DNA of 64,000 bases from Enoplolaimus lenunculus (Eukaryota > Nematoda > Enoplea > Enoplida > Thoracostomopsidae): contig JASANG010002067.1 in the NCBI GenBank assembly GCA_030248215.1, positions 310,001 through 374,000 of the forward strand, in the 5' to 3' direction. Made by a program: the position numbers and the translations under genes. Positions 1-13,866 of this stretch are shown piece by piece. Positions within the stretch are counted from its first letter, which is position 1; every line of letters starts with the position of its first letter. The notes below the pieces were generated by a model. The model saw only the letters and a program-made list of their open reading frames with translations, had not been told where the DNA came from and made no database searches.

Positions 1-599
1 ATATATCTAATTTCTTTTACTGTGGCCTTTTCTTATTCAGTAGGTAAAGTTTTAAACAGAATTTAGCATGCAACGGACCACAAAAATTCGATGAACGATA
101 AAATCTTTATATATTGAGTCTGCCAAAAAATATAGCTTAAGTACTTTTGAGATGAAAATTGCAAAACAAGGAGAAATTCATTTTTAAGTTTAACAACCAG
201 CTAATGATGCTGACCCCTTAGATTTTTAAACTTATGGTGTAAAGTTTTTGGCCTTTACGAGAGGAAAAGCGCCACGTTCTGGGCATGCGTGCCAATTGGC
301 CATCACACTCGCAACAACTGATGCAATACCAATACAGCTGCATCAAGTGTGTGTACCCTTTTTAGATGAACAGTACACGTAAGTTGACTTAAGTGAGCGA
401 TCATCATAGAATCAGCCCAACTCAATTGAATGCACGCTTAACAAATATTTCAGCTCTTTTAAACAACAAAACTCCAAGGCGCAACCAAGCGAATAACTAC
501 TTTTCAGCAAAAATTGTGCAACTTATAGCAGGCGTCTACGGCGAAAGGAGTGCCGTCTTTGTGCACTACGGCTGCAAAACGTTCAGCGCCGACTGACAC

Positions 600-918
600 T
601 AAGCTACAGATGGGTACCCTGATTCTGTCCCGCTTTATGGGACCCCACGGGACACTTTTTCCTATTGCAATCATCTGTTTTGGAAGCCAGATAACAATTT
701 GCAAGATATATTTCGTTTACGAAAGGTGTTATCAACATATTGACTTCGGATATATAAAGGTAAGCTATAGACGGTTACCCTGTTTTTTCCCGCTCCATGG
801 GACCCCACGGGACACTTTTTCCTATGGTAATAATCGGTTTTGAAAGCCAGCTTACCATTTGCAAGATATATTTCGTTTACGAAAGGTGTTATCAACATAT
901 TGACTGCGGATATATGAG
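600..918. repeat. two-copy tandem duplication, about 160 bp per unit
   Basis: Unit 1 spans about 600-759 and unit 2 about 760-918. Both carry the landmarks GGACCCCACGGGACAC, TTTGCAAGATATATTTCG and GGTGTTATCAACATATTGAC in the same order, with scattered substitutions. No coding function is visible. Confidence 0.85.
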
Positions 919-3900
919 GATTGAAAAGTTATTTGAAATATTAATACCTAGTAAATCATTTTAGAAAGAGCGATAATGCGCTGTTTTGTTTTGAAACTTT
1001 CAACTGTCGAAATGAATTTCACGAAAATAATATATCATATCCAATCAAATCATTTAAACCGATGTAAACACGGTATTCTGAGTAATTAATTCAACAAATA
1101 TTGTACAGGTTTAAATTGAAACGTGAAAACAGTTTTACGAAGTGATGCCTACAGGGTACAGAATAACAAGAATGTATGAACATATATAAACCGATTATTA
1201 ATTATTGAACTTTCGGTAGAAATCGTTCAAAAGACTTCATATGTGAGTGCAATGTTTAGCAGTAAACACCGGCACCGCTATAAAGATACGGTCTGTGGAA
1301 TTACATACCATAATTTTTGGCAAGGGGTTTTGAAGTTTTACGTGGTTTACCATGGATTGCAAAAATTGTGCCCAAATACATGAAACACATAAAAACGAAG
1401 CACTTTTCAGGCTCACCCCGAGTATCAAATGTGCATAAGGCGGTTAAATCAACAGCTACAAACCCCTATAGTCTCAAGGGTAAGCGAAAAAATAATGCAA
1501 GGTGGTGCATGTTCATGTGCGCTAAAGTTTGTAAATTGTACATCCTTGTAGAACAGTCAATATCGACTCTTGATATAACTAGTATTTATGATGCAAAATA
1601 TTTTACTGGGGCACATTTCGTTCCAAAATCAGGTCTCAGAACCTGTGACCGCGGATGCATGTTACAGCAACCTTCTATTTGAACTGTTACACAGTGCATG
1701 TGTTACCTAGGAAATGCACCACACATTTTGGTTGTGTTGTACTTTAAAACGTCAAACTTAATACTATGCTTAAAGCCAGAACTTAAAACTGTTTACTTAG
1801 ATCAATTTTAACCTCAGTTGAAATTTTACGCAAATCGAAATTACAAAGCTACCATTTTTAAAGGAACTAACCGCAATTCAAGCTAATACAGTTTCGCCAG
1901 CCAAGAAAAAAATTACTCGTTTCTTATAGCAACAAAATATTACAATTGAGTCGGTTATTTTACAGCTCATTTCTTTCATTGAATGGAGGAAACATTCATA
2001 ATAAATTTCCGCTGTACGCTTGCAATTAAACGATTTACCATACATAGTCTCAGCGCAGTGGTATGAACCTGATTGGCAAAGGTGCCGCGGAACCTGGCAG
2101 AATATTGGGCAGGGGTGTGCAAGTGAGGCTCTGGGATAAAACATATATAAAATTGCTTGAATAGAAAGAAGTCGCAATGCAGCATGACTACTGCTCATAC
2201 CCGCCAGCGCGCAAGATACGTTCGAACATTGTTTGTAACAGAAACTCATGCTAGCGGCAATAGCATAACGGTCAAAAATTCGTGAATCTCATATTTGTTG
2301 AAGTGTTTTACGCCTAATGTTTTCATTCAATCTGTTTTATATAAAATTTTGATAAAATATTTGCTCTGAAACTGTTTTCTCGGCGTTGTAAAATAATTTT
2401 GAAGACCAATTTTCAACTCGTACTTCGACCAGTGCAAAAATTTGCCGTGGAAGAATGACGATTAACAAAATTTACTATTTTAGATTCTTGTCGTGTATTC
2501 ATGCCAAAATGACTTAATTTTCATATAAAATAACTCCGGGTTTTATTGAAAGTTTGACATTTATATATACTTTGTATAAAAAATGTAATAAAAGGTAAAA
2601 GCAGGTGCAAAAATCTACAACATTGCAAACAGGCCTCATGAGTTCGAGAAATTTTGCTCTATAAATTAAGCACTGGCTGTAACTGCATATGTAAGCCTGA
2701 TGAAACGTAAGCCTAAATCTAAGCGTTAGCCTAATACTATAGTTTACTTAAGACTCATTGTTCCAAGAATTGTGCACTCGGTTTGACGCAACAGAATTCG
2801 TACAGCAACCCATATGAAACCAATACTTTAGGCTCAACATCCGTTCAAAACCCGTCGTTTACTTAAACTAAACATGTCTTTTACTCAGCAGTAACCAACA
2901 CTCGCATAGGTGAAGCAATTTAAAAACAAATATTAGGTACTTAAAAGCGTCGAGTAGCAGGTTTCTGTGAGCTCGTTCTTAATTTCTAAAATATTAAAAA
3001 ATAGAAAACACTACATCCAACCAGAGCCCGCTGGGACATTGTCTGATTATAAGAGAATAAATATGGCTATAATTTAAAATTGTAAGAGTGTCGATGACAA
3101 CAATTTTGCGCGATGGTTCAGTAAAACATGAAGCTCGAACGAGAGCCTAACCGTGGTGCCCGGGTAACTGTTACTGTTTTGATAAATATGAAACGTGTTT
3201 CACATCGTACAAATGCAGCGGCTAACTTTGCAAAATTCTTGTGAAAGATTCGGCTAATGTGTTGGAATTAATACGATTCAGCCGTAGGTTCGTCTTCGGT
3301 TTCGTTTTCGGCAGAAAATGGACATCCAACTCTGTAATTTTATCATACCCAAAACCTGGCAAAAGGAGAAACGCGAGAGTAGCTGAACGTCAACGAACAG
3401 CGTCGCCCTCCATGGACACTTTTTTCAACCGCATGAATAAATTAAAAAATTCCTGGTTGCGGGACTGATTTATACTCGGTTTTCGGTTCCAGCTCACGAT
3501 TTCCCACCACCGCTTGCACTCAACGTATTAAAGCAGCAGTTTTACAGTTATCTATCGCGAGAATCTAACCGAACCGAATGTTCTATGGTCAAACTTTCTG
3601 TATTAAGTCATGTTATTCAAGTGTTGGTGTAACTCAGGTTTGCATCAAATTCAATTTTATTACACATCAAGTATATATAACGCACGCATAGTGAACGGGA
3701 ACAATTTTTGCAGATCTATTTTAATATGATTCCTTTTATATATTTTCGCGTATACATTCCCAGTTTTGTATCCGTGTTACTAAGATTCGGTAAATTATCA
3801 TGTGATATGGTGCTATGGCAGGATAATTTAGGCTCAAATTGTTGTCGCTATATTTTTTCATACAGCGCAATCCGCCTTGCTCTGTGGTGCCATCCTTCGT

Positions 3901-4144
3901 CGTAAGACAGCTGTCATATGATGCGGAGCGGCACCGGAAAGCGTCGGACCACAGCAGACGGCATTAAAGGATTAAAAAAGCATAGCACCAACCGAAGTAG
4001 TTTGCATTGCGGACTCACTTAGTCCACATCATTGAGACAACAGGTAAATATGGCATAGAAAATTGAATTTCATAGAAGTTGGTGGGGCATACAGCCTATG
4101 CCTAAACAAAAAACTAGTCTAAACGTAAGCTTGTTGTAATACAG

Positions 4145-4292
4145 TCTTGCAGAAAAACGTTCCACCCCTTATCTTTACATGGGCCACCTTAGTATAAGTC
4201 TAAGAATAAGCAAAAAATAAGCCTAAAGCTAAATCTTACTCTAATGGAGTCCCGCAGAAAAACGTTCCGCCCATAATCTTTACATGGGCCAG
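4145..4292. mobile_element. MITE fragment, TTAGGC-bearing family 1
   Basis: The motif GCAGAAAAACGTTCC, followed shortly by TCTTTACATGGGCC, occurs twice in the same orientation around 4150-4187 and 4255-4291. The sequence between them is rich in TAAGCCTAA. The same terminus is seen at 13358-13498, 46408-46535, 47772-47950, 53443-53600 and 59981-60160. This copy looks like one element end plus a partial second end. Confidence 0.6.
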
Positions 4293-7200
4293 AAACCAAG
4301 ACATTTTTATTCTATGGATTTCACCGTTTGAAATAAATTCACCAATCCACTTATAGTTTTCAATCTGTGCAATTCGCTTGATTAATAACTAGACAGCGGT
4401 GTTCTGTTTGAAGTTGTCCCGTCAATATTATAAAATGCAACCCGTAGTAAACCAAAACCAAACACATAGACCAGAGTACAAGTTTTAAAATAAGCGTTGG
4501 TCTGTTTTCATTCTTTGCTCCAACAACTTGCATTTGCTATCGGCGGAGGCGATGGGGCGCTAGCATCAGTATAAGAAAATTTTTCAACAAAATGATAAAG
4601 TCCTAAAACCATAGTAAATTTTAGTTTCATGAAACCTAAAGCTATAATACCGTTTTGTTTCTCGCTTGTTTCGCAGGCGAGGATTTTTCAATATACCCCG
4701 ACTCCATTAGCAAAAATTTCTGACTCCTCAACTGCTCGCTGTCTAAATTAATTCCTAACTTTGGCCAAATATGCAAAGGAAACATTGTCTTAGACATGTC
4801 ACGGCATATATACATATTCATGTCTTTAGTTTGATTTGGGTTTTACTCGATGTGCCGTGTGAAGAACTCTGACATCAAACAACATGTCGGTGTCTGATCA
4901 GTGTTCATTTCGAGTTTTTTTGGTCAAAATTTCCATGCAAGGGTAAAAGCGTCATGCAAACAGGCAAATAGCCAGATTACCTTGCTGGGAGGAGGGGTTA
5001 AAATATTTTCAGTAGGGGCAGACAAGGGTCTTCGTTGACTAACAAGCAAGCTTGAAAATTTTATGGGGGAATTCATCTTTGGAGACTGAGCCTTCTGCCA
5101 ACCAGGATACGTTTCCGCATGCAAAAGTAATTTTTTAACTTCTTAGATTCAGGAGGTTATTATAAAAGCCTCTTAGAGTGTGTTTCTTTATCACTCCATA
5201 ATTGTCAGCAGAGACACAATCTGTCTATCCCTTCCCGTTACACACGCCTTTGACAGAGCACAAAGAAATTGGATTTGCAGTTTTGCATATAAAATGTCAA
5301 AGTAGTGCTTTGTACAATCCTAGTGCTATTAACCAGTTGGTTTTAGTATGTGTAGCAACAACTTGGCGTCACTGTCACAAAGCGCTCAGTTTCTTTTAAC
5401 GTTGTTTTGCATTTTGGACAAGAAAGAAATTGAAATATAGCACATTTAGTCTGACTAAAATTTAAATACAATCACACAAATTTGGCGCGCAAAACTGAGA
5501 CTGACATAACACTGAAAATTGGCTAATTACCGGCTTATTCATTGTCAATTTAAGATTGTATGCATACAAGAAACGTTAAAACAGCACATTTCCTGCGTAG
5601 TTTGACTATAGGGTCAGGCTTCATTTAGTTTTGCAAACAATGCCTAGTCACAAAAGTCGATTGAAAACGGTTCTTTTGGCCAAGTGAAATGCGAATGGAG
5701 TCTGATTTTGGTGATATATAAAGAGACAATAATTTCAATTGTCTGGCGTTCCGGAGTGCGGTAGTTGGCAAATAAATAAAATGTGCACAAATATATATTA
5801 GCTAAATCGTGAGCAGAAATTGTATTGCAAACTCTAAGAAAATCATTAAACAAATAAAGTGAGCATCAGTTCTTTAGTATTTCATAGTCTCGGACACAAT
5901 ATTTCCCCACGGTTTTTCCAAATAGAACGTTTCATTTGGATCCAAAGCTTTTTGGCTTTAATAAATGTTTTAAAATTTCAATGACGTTTCCTCAATTATA
6001 TACACCCTCTTCAAACACGGGGTAGGCCAGCAACTTAACATGCGCTGGGTACTTCGTTTTGTACACAGAATGTAACTCGGTTGTACACGCTTGTGTAATA
6101 GAGTAAATATTAAACTGTTGGTTTCATTAATAAAAAATTCACACGTATTGATTGAAAATTTTAAAACTTCTGGCAAACAGACAACGATTCCTATATTTTC
6201 CTACGAAAGAAGCCAATAGCTTCGCTGAACTGCGATACTGCGACGAACCAAAACGCAATCTCAATCCGATAGTATAACTTCAACAATGTTTTGCGTCATA
6301 CAGTGCACACTAAACGCACTAGACATGTAAAAAATGTTAAATCTATAAGGCTTCTTTAATTAATATAAACGGTATATATTTGATTTTGCTATTTGAGACT
6401 TCAACTTCGAGTTCAAATTCAACAGTTTAAAATAACCATTAATTTCAAAAATTGTTTACAAACTAAAATCGTTATGTCAATGTGAAAATATAACAAGTAA
6501 AGCCGTTCAGGACTTAACACAATACTGTTAAAGCAAAGCGATAACACAGCAGCAATATTTGATAGAATTAGGTTCAACTATTAATACTGATTTTTTCTAT
6601 AACTGTACTGGCCAGTGACAAGAACCAAAAATCGATATCCGTTATAAATGGTATCAATTAGATTGAAATACTCACAACTGCAATTTTTTTTCACGACCAA
6701 TATCTATTAACATTCATGGAAATTCAAAGGTTACGAGGAATTTTGTAAAATACCAGTAGCAAAGAAGTAGATTTGATAACTATTAAGCCGACCACATGAA
6801 TCTGATTTTTGATACCACAAAATAGCGAAACAAGTATACTTCTCAAAAAATTCATTTGCATTTATATTGAAAACATAACTTGAGAGCGAGTTGATATTTC
6901 GAAAATTATATATTTCGGGTTGATATATTAACGAAACGAGCACTATAACTTCTTTGCTGAATTTGGCGACGCGATTGAATATGGTTGACAGAATACTACA
7001 TGGTTAGTGAAAGACACTAATAGCATGGCTTTAACTCAATCGTCCACGCAATTCTTGCTTGAACCGATACTGGAGAGTTGATGATGACACTTTAAACGAT
7101 AGTATACACAACTAAGCTGTTTTCGCATGGCACTGAAAGTACCTGTATTTGGTGCGCATTTGATATACAACAACATACAATTTGGTGAAGGACGATGTTG

Positions 7201-7301
7201 CTTTTTAGTGCATCTTTTTATAAATGAAAGAAACGGTTACTTCCTTAGAATATAAACGCATTAATATTTTTCACTTGAACATTAGTAGGTATAATCATGG
7301 T

Positions 7302-7455
7302 GGCCCATGTTACTTTAATGAGCGTCCAGGTTTCTGGTGGGTCTATAAAAGAGTATAGGTTTAGATTCTAGATAACATTTTTTATGTTTAGGCTTAGGCT
7401 TAGGCTTAGGCTTACATTTAATCTACTGTTACACCCCTAAAAGTAACATTGGCCA
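7302..7455. mobile_element. MITE, TTAGGC-bearing family 2
   Basis: The ends are inverted: GGCCCATGTTACTTT on the left and AAAGTAACATTGGCC on the right. Inside are the shared landmark GTCCAGGTTTCTGGTGGG and four perfect TTAGGC units. Related copies lie at 17433-17601 and, in the opposite orientation, 52753-53001. There is no coding capacity. Confidence 0.75.
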
Positions 7456-7859
7456 TTATGGTTTACTAAAAACTTATATTTCCCATAAACTGGATGCGGG
7501 GATGCCAAAAAGGCAACGCGAGCTAGATGGAGCATTCTTTTTTACACGGAATGCACCTAAACAATTGTATACTCTTTATTATAAAGTCCGCTCTTTATTT
7601 AACGCAACTTAACGAAACTCTTTTTTTCTAAGTAAGAGTGAATACCTAAGCCTTATTGATTAACAAGAATCACATGACTGTCGCCGATATTTGAAATCAC
7701 TATGCATACATTGCACAAAACAGCGAGTGAAGTTATTTGCTAAGTTAGGCAATTCAAAGCAGAGTCATTAACATTTTACTCGTGGGTAAGTTAGAAAAAG
7801 TATTTCTGTTTGGGCGCGTTATTTTGTGGTTTGTACCCTCAAGCAACCACAGCGTTCAT

Positions 7860-10371
7860 TTATTGTTGAAATAGCAAATACTGCGTCATAACACCCGTAA
7901 GCGGAAGCCTTGCTACTGTGTTTGCCCTAATAGGTTTCGGCAACACACGCCGCACTACAATTCTTGCTGCATGCTGCAATGACAAAGGATTAACTGCACG
8001 GTCGTGCAATTCCATTCTCGCTGTTAGCGGCAACGGTGGCGACAGACGCTCTATAGCAGCGCGAGCATAGCGTTCACAAGCATCAAGCAACAACAACCAT
8101 AGCCGACGGTCTGCCATACCTGCAACTCCTTGTAGTACCCTAAGCAACCCTCGTGGCGAATCAAACGGGCTAACAAGTTCAACATAAGCTCCTGCGGCAA
8201 TTAGTGAATGCACAACGCTAAATTGTGGCAGATGTTCTTCGTTGATGACATGTTGCTGGTCAACAGAGCCTGATGGAGGTACTCGACAACGGAAATATTC
8301 GACCAGAGGGGCTTTGAGTACAGAAGCGTCGTCAAACTGAGGGCACAAGTTTGGATCCGCACCAGCGGCAAGTAATAACGCGACGGTTTGATCTGAATGA
8401 AGCAAGTCTATAGAACAGCATGCTAGATGGAGCGGAGCGCCTACGTACGATGTAACTGCGTTAGGGTTAGCCCCGGATTGCAGTAGCAATTTGATGATCG
8501 GAACACTGTCTCGTAATACGGCCACGTCCAGCGGCCCTGGTTTACAGTAGCCAGCTGGCATATCAACTCGGGCTCCGCTATCAAGGAGTGCTTCAACTAG
8601 CTGGACATTTCCAGCTAATATTGCATAATGTAACGCTGTACGGCAATCTTGTCGCGAAGATGCAATTGTATTTGCGACTGCTCCAGCTCTCAAGAGTAAC
8701 ATCGCCGAATCAAATCCGTTTCTATGTCGGCAGCATTTCATTAATGGGGTAAGTCCCTCACGATCAATAGTGTTCACGTTAGCGCCGTAAGAAATTAACA
8801 ACTGAAAAAATTTAGAATGAGCTGGCGAAATTTGACTCAATTCTGATCCGCGAAAATATGTCGCGTTTGGGTCTGCTCCAGCTCGCAGCAACGCTTCGGC
8901 GACTTCATAGTGTCCGCCCCGTATTGCAAGTCGCAAGGGCTCTTCGCTGCGGTATCCCTGCGGGAAAGAAGACTCTGGCCAACGAGAGAAGCACACCCGC
9001 GCCCCAGCGTCCAAAAGTGTATTCACCGCTGGTAGATTTCCAGCTTCAGCAGCTAAATGTAACGCAGTATAGCCGACATCGTCAAATGCGTTTAAGTCAT
9101 CATTTTCATAGTCAGGTCTATTCGAGTATTCAAATTGCGCACCACGATTAGCTTTTGCACGAACAGCAAGCATGCGAACACAATCGATGTTGTTGCTGTG
9201 TACTGCGTAGTGCAAAGGTCGCAAACCTTGTACTACGCAGCCGGTAGGCTGAAATATATTTATAAGGCATTAGACCCGTACCGAGCTCAACATTGCCAGC
9301 GCTAAAAATTTTCAGTAAGGGGATCCACGCATTTCACATGACTCATTAGAAAAGTTGATACTTTTCTAGGGGAAATATAGTTTTAAAGGAGGCTCAGCAA
9401 CCTATTACCTTTTGGTTGATGAGTACAAAATGAGAACAACATATTTTCGGCCTTAAATGCTTATAGCAATCACGGTTGTATGCTTTATTTCAAACGTAAA
9501 AGTATGAAGTAGCTTGCTAACGTCATTCTTTAACAATTGGCAAATAATATACTGCATGTTGATTCGACACATGTATTGCAATCAAATACACAGGATCCAG
9601 GGAAACGAGGAGGTGTATCACCCACCGACTCTGTCGTGTCGAAATTTTTCCAATGCAAAAATGGTTCGTCTGAAGGTGAAACTGTAAGCTAAATACTGTA
9701 GTGATCCTAATAAGAGGGCGGTAATAAGACGGGGTCTCTATTTTCAGTATCAATCCATAAAAGTCAGTAACCATGGCTCCAGGACCAACAAAAGCTGAGT
9801 TCAAAATTTAAAGCATACTTAAGTTCGGAAAGTACATTTTTAATATATTGCATTATGGTTCAAGTTTTTGATACAAGACAAACGTTTAGTTTTAATTGCA
9901 AGACCGGAGATATATAAGTAACGACGGGCGTCGGAGGCGGGTAAAAAATAACTAAGAGTCCGTAACCGAATAACGGGGGGTGCGTTCTGGAGAGGCCAAA
10001 TAAATATCAGTCCTCCCTCTTATTTGGGTTACTACAGTAGATGAAAAATATGGCGTGGTTGCTACACGGATGCTATAATTTTGTGGCTTCGTCGCAATTG
10101 GTCAACATTACAATATCGAAAAAATTTCTAAAAACGCTCTCTACAACTGTAACATTTCGTATCACAAAAAGTATTCTTTAACACTAGAACGTCCTGGATC
10201 CGCAACTGCAAAAATATATACGTTTGCTCCACACGCAAGAAGAATGCGTATTTCGTCCATCGATGCATGTGATGTGATTTTGTCCGCAAGTTCGCGTTGT
10301 GTTATATCTCCCACATAGCATTCAGCATCTTCTGCGCTTATTTCGTTGACTTCACTGTTGTAAGAACTCAT
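7860..10371 (-). CDS. ankyrin repeat and SOCS box (ASB) family protein
   Basis: Two exons on the minus strand: 10371-10222 (50 codons, donor GTATAT) and 9248-7860 (462 codons plus stop, acceptor TTTCAG). They join in phase 0 to give 512 residues. The join restores an ankyrin repeat (LLACGAN | PTGCV...GLRPLHYAVH, residues 44-77). Further repeats are visible at about 109-136 (GYTALHLAAEAGN), 152-180, 194-210, 215-240, 252-280, 287-312 and 319-350. The C-terminus has the SOCS-box pattern: NPLSLQHAARIVVRRVL (BC box) and then LPLTGVMTQYLL (Cul5 box). ASB proteins are substrate receptors of Elongin B/C-Cullin5 ubiquitin ligases; this role is inferred from the family. The N-terminal half recalls ASB8 but the protein is much longer, so I give no subfamily. 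The intron holds a MITE at 9696-10037. Confidence 0.88.
9696..10037. mobile_element. MITE, TA-flanked CTGTAGTGACC family, copy 1
   Basis: The left end is TA|CTGTAGTGATCC and the right end is ...TTACTACAG|TA, so the ends are inverted with a TA duplication, as in Tc1/mariner-type elements. It sits in the intron of the ASB gene and is non-coding. Confidence 0.8.
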
Positions 10372-10571
10372 ACTGTTAGCGCTTTAATATGCGTTAAAGA
10401 TTCAAAAGTTGAAAACAAAGTACTTATGAATCGTATAAAAAGCGCAAACCGCTTTTCGCGTTTTGTAAATAAGCGTTCATGTTGATGCTAAAATAGTGTA
10501 CAACTGTTAGAAATCAAAGTTAAATAGCGCTTTTCTACACATGTGCTCCATTTTAGAGTTTTAATTTAATA

Positions 10572-10983
10572 CTGTAGTGACCCAAATAAGTAGGGGGTAA
10601 TAAGGGGGGAGGGAGCTCTCCATTTTGAGTGTCAATCAATCGGAGTCCGTATCCTTAATGAGAGTGCGTAAGCGGATAGAGTCGCTAAAACCCTAATCAG
10701 AGTCCATAATGTCAATAATCCCTAATTGTAGTGCATGAATGACTACAGGACCAAATAAAGTTGAGATAGAAACTGTAAACCATACTTAAGTTTTGAAAGT
10801 ACATTCCTAAGTATAACCTTGCATAAATCGCTCAAGTTTTTGATACAAGAAAAATAAATGTGTATTTAACGGACAGTTTCAATACCGGATATATCAGTAA
10901 CGAAGGGCGCCGGAGGGCGGGTTAAACAGGGTCGGGTGATGCCAAATAAATATTAGTCCCCGCTCTTATTAGAGTCACTACAG
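10572..10983. mobile_element. MITE, CTGTAGTGACC family, copy 2
   Basis: It runs from TA|CTGTAGTGACCC to AGTCACTACAG|TA, 412 bp. The interior shares the phrases AGAGTCCATAA and TGTCAAT with the other copies. It is non-coding. Confidence 0.85.
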
Positions 10984-12176
10984 TACATGAGAAAATGGTG
11001 GATTGTAAACCATGCAAATATTGCGCGCGGTAAAACTTTGGGTTTTTAGTTGCTACAGAACGTCAAATCGTGTAAAACGATTTATCGACGTTTTGGCTAA
11101 TAAAAGGTTCTCACGCCTCGTTCGTGTAAATGGGTTTATTTGGTGAAGCTAATGAAGACACTCCGAACTGTTCAAATTTCTTTAATTTAACAATTTATCG
11201 TTTTCAAAAGAAAACAAACTCATTTGCTTAGAGAAATGGGCGTCAACCTGTGGAAAAGTCGCAACCCTGAGACTTAAACCATCGATCATCCATTTTACCA
11301 AAATGAAAACTGTCTTTTCGAATGACATATCTGGCATACCTGTTTAACCTGGTGGCCGTTTGGTAAAGTAAATTATCTGGGATACAGTCGCAAGCTTATT
11401 GCCAGTTAATTGTCTGGTATAAAAACATCTGCGCTCTTGTACAGTTCCCATCACAGTTTTCGAAGTGTTCAGATTTTGGCGTAACTTAGGCGTAGGATCA
11501 CGCTTGCGCGATAATCGGGCCCATGTATAGATCAAGGGCGGAGAGTTTTTCTTTGGGACTAGAATAGAGTAAGCTTAAGCTGTAGATTAATTTTTTGCTT
11601 TTATGCTTCTCATTTAAGCAAAAAAGTTGTAATTTTGCTTAAAAAACACAAAAATTTACCTAGAATCAAATCCTGAAAACCGTTGGATCTGATATATATT
11701 TAAAACACGAAAATCAGCCTTCATGTATATAAAAAGCAGGACAAGGAAAACCTATAGCTAACAAAACAATTACAAAAGCCGTTTTTATAGTGATGCAATT
11801 AAAAAAGTTTTACAAAATACACATTTCAATCTCGTGACTGTATTGTCGTAAACAAAACTTTGCTACAAATTTACCAAGAGGAGAAAGAGCTTGTAGCCCT
11901 TGAACATTGTAGCAAAGGCAGTGAAAGCAAAAGCAGCAGACAAAGAATACAAAACACATTTTAAACATATTGCACCGACTGCGAATCTCATAGACTAAAA
12001 ATGTTTTTGACGAAATCAAAATATTGTTGAAATTCTAGTGAAACGTGCGCAAGTTTCTGGGCACAGCTCGTTACAATTTTTTGCACTTCAGGGCGGATAC
12101 AGAGGAGTGACTATAGCCACCTCCCCTTGAGAAAATACCTTAGTAACTACATTGATGTAAGTTTTGTTTTCTAAAG

Positions 12177-12371
12177 AATCAAGATTCCGAGCTAGAAAAT
12201 ACCAAAAGATATATTCAGCTTTTAAAAATCTTGATCCGCCAGCGGTTACGCTATTGAAACCGGAGGGTCAGTACAACAGAAAATGTACATATATGAAAGT
12301 CAGCGAACTAGGCAAAATGTTCCAGCATAACGTTAGCATTGTTTCGAGCAACGAAGTGCTAACACAAATTG
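12177..12371 (+). CDS. orphan exon-like open frame, product unknown
   Basis: A 195 bp open stretch is bounded by TTTTCTAAAG and the donor-like GGTACGT, with phase 1 at both borders. The frame reads in part FKNLDPPAVTLLKPEGQ. It is more GC-rich and codon-like than its surroundings. I do not recognise the protein and found no neighbouring exon in a matching phase. It could be a chance frame or a transposon remnant. Confidence 0.22.
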
Positions 12372-13357
12372 GTACGTAACTCCCGATTATGGATGATCGC
12401 AGAACAGAGGTCAAACTTCAGTTCTTCCAATGCGAATCTTTAGTTTTGTAGCTTAGGTATACTAAAACTCGCTGTGATGCACGCTAAAGATACACATAAC
12501 GCGGGAAAAATAGCCAACATTCAACCAGATTTTCAAATAATGCGAATTTGCCATCATTCCTCTGGTGGAACTTGCACACATATTCAATTTTTACGACAAC
12601 CAGGTTTTAGATGAAAATTCTAACAAAAGATTGGCAGAAAAACGTTCTGGCTTTATTGGTCGGAAAAATGGTTTCTCATATTTTCCATTTTTTCCGGGGG
12701 GGGGTTGCGAAAAAAATGGGAAAATATTAATCGGTTCTTATGTATAATTTGCAGCTACATTAACAGTGACCGTGTGTTATGTCCACCAGGACACATATTT
12801 CTGAATTGAAGGGGGGCAAAAATAGGGTGCTCAAATTGTAAGCTTGCCTTTACCGTATGATTCTAGCTTCAAACTCGCTTTGCTCGCGAGGCTACAAGTT
12901 CTGACCACCGACACCAATTATTCCACGTCCTAACTTAAATTTTTAAGAAAATCGAATTTTTTAAATCCCAAATTGCCCCATTGGACTCAAATTTTTTTGT
13001 CGAAAAATTAGACAAATTATATACCCTTTAACACAGGTTGCAGAGCTAAGACGAATATTGTTAAATGTTCCCCAATCAGACGTCTGGCTAACGAGTTATT
13101 GCCAAATAACTAAACTTGAAGCCGAACTATGATCACTGGCAGCGCGCCAAATCAGTGATTTGACAACTCATCAAGCAGACCTCTGATTGCAGAAAGTTTA
13201 ACACCACTTGACTAAGCTCTGAAAACTGCGTCAAATAATAAATAATTTGTCCAGGTTTTCGAAATTTTTTGTGCCCCAAAACCTTGTGGCCTTAAAGATC
13301 GAATTTTTCAAAAATTCAGATTTGGTCAGGGGCTAATGTAAAAGAGAAAGGGACCGA

Positions 13358-13498
13358 ACAGTATTATAAGCATATTCCTAAGCCTAAGCCTAAGCTTATT
13401 AAGCCTAAGTGTAAGAATGCTCATATTCTTAAGCCTAAGCCAAGCAAAAAATTAGCCCCACATAAAAACGTTCCGCCACTGATCTTTACATAGGTCTG
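13358..13498 (-). mobile_element. MITE fragment, TTAGGC-bearing family 1
   Basis: It holds an array of CCTAAG/TAAGCC units followed by the shared end AACGTTCCGCCACTGATCTT in reverse orientation. It lies inside the larger element with inverted ends. Confidence 0.6.
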
Positions 13499-13527
13499 GG
13501 CATTGAATGATCAAACAGGCAGGATAC

Positions 13528-13866
13528 AACCGGAGGTCTGCCTCCGTCTCCGGCAGAAAATCGGCCTCCGGTAGAATTTTAGCCGGAGGTTACGGCAATT
13601 TCGGTAGCAAAATTTTGCATAATTTTGCAAAATTTATCTGTTTAGCACGTTTCGTTTTACTTTTGTCACAATTTTCAGGGAAGAATTTTGAAATTTTCGC
13701 AGAACATTAGCGTTAAAACCAAACAATTTAACAATGTTTTGCAGATATTGGATAAAATTAAGTAATTAACCATCATTTTTACAACCTAATTTCGTCTCAC
13801 CTCCGGCTCCAGCAAGTTTCGTTGACCTCCGGCTCGGGCTCCTTCTCCGACATTTCACCTCCATCA
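13528..13866 (+). repeat. dispersed CTCCGGC-rich repeat, copy 1
   Basis: It opens with CGGAGGTCTGCCTCCG and CTCCGGCAGAAAATCGGCC and closes with CACCTCCGGCTCC. The same order is found at 32595-32880, and a short reversed piece lies near 35195-35265. The two long copies also share an AT-rich core. The class is unknown. Confidence 0.75.

Larger units (their letters stand above)
1..7859. other. gene-poor stretch, no gene recognised
   Basis: Apart from the repeats listed separately, I see no exon with coherent splice borders or a recognisable protein. The longest open frames (1317-1682 plus, 1878-2249 minus) have no family motif and no neighbouring exon in a matching phase. The DNA is AT-rich and looks like intergenic sequence. 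Confidence 0.6.

Noticed and set aside
1317-1682. 121-residue open frame on plus strand
   Set aside because: No recognisable motif, no matching splice partners; it could be chance.
1878-2249. 123-residue Cys-rich open frame on minus strand
   Set aside because: The cysteines follow no domain spacing and no neighbouring exon fits.
3241-3468. 75-residue Arg-rich open frame
   Set aside because: Isolated, no motif, no polyA signal or promoter; short enough to be chance.
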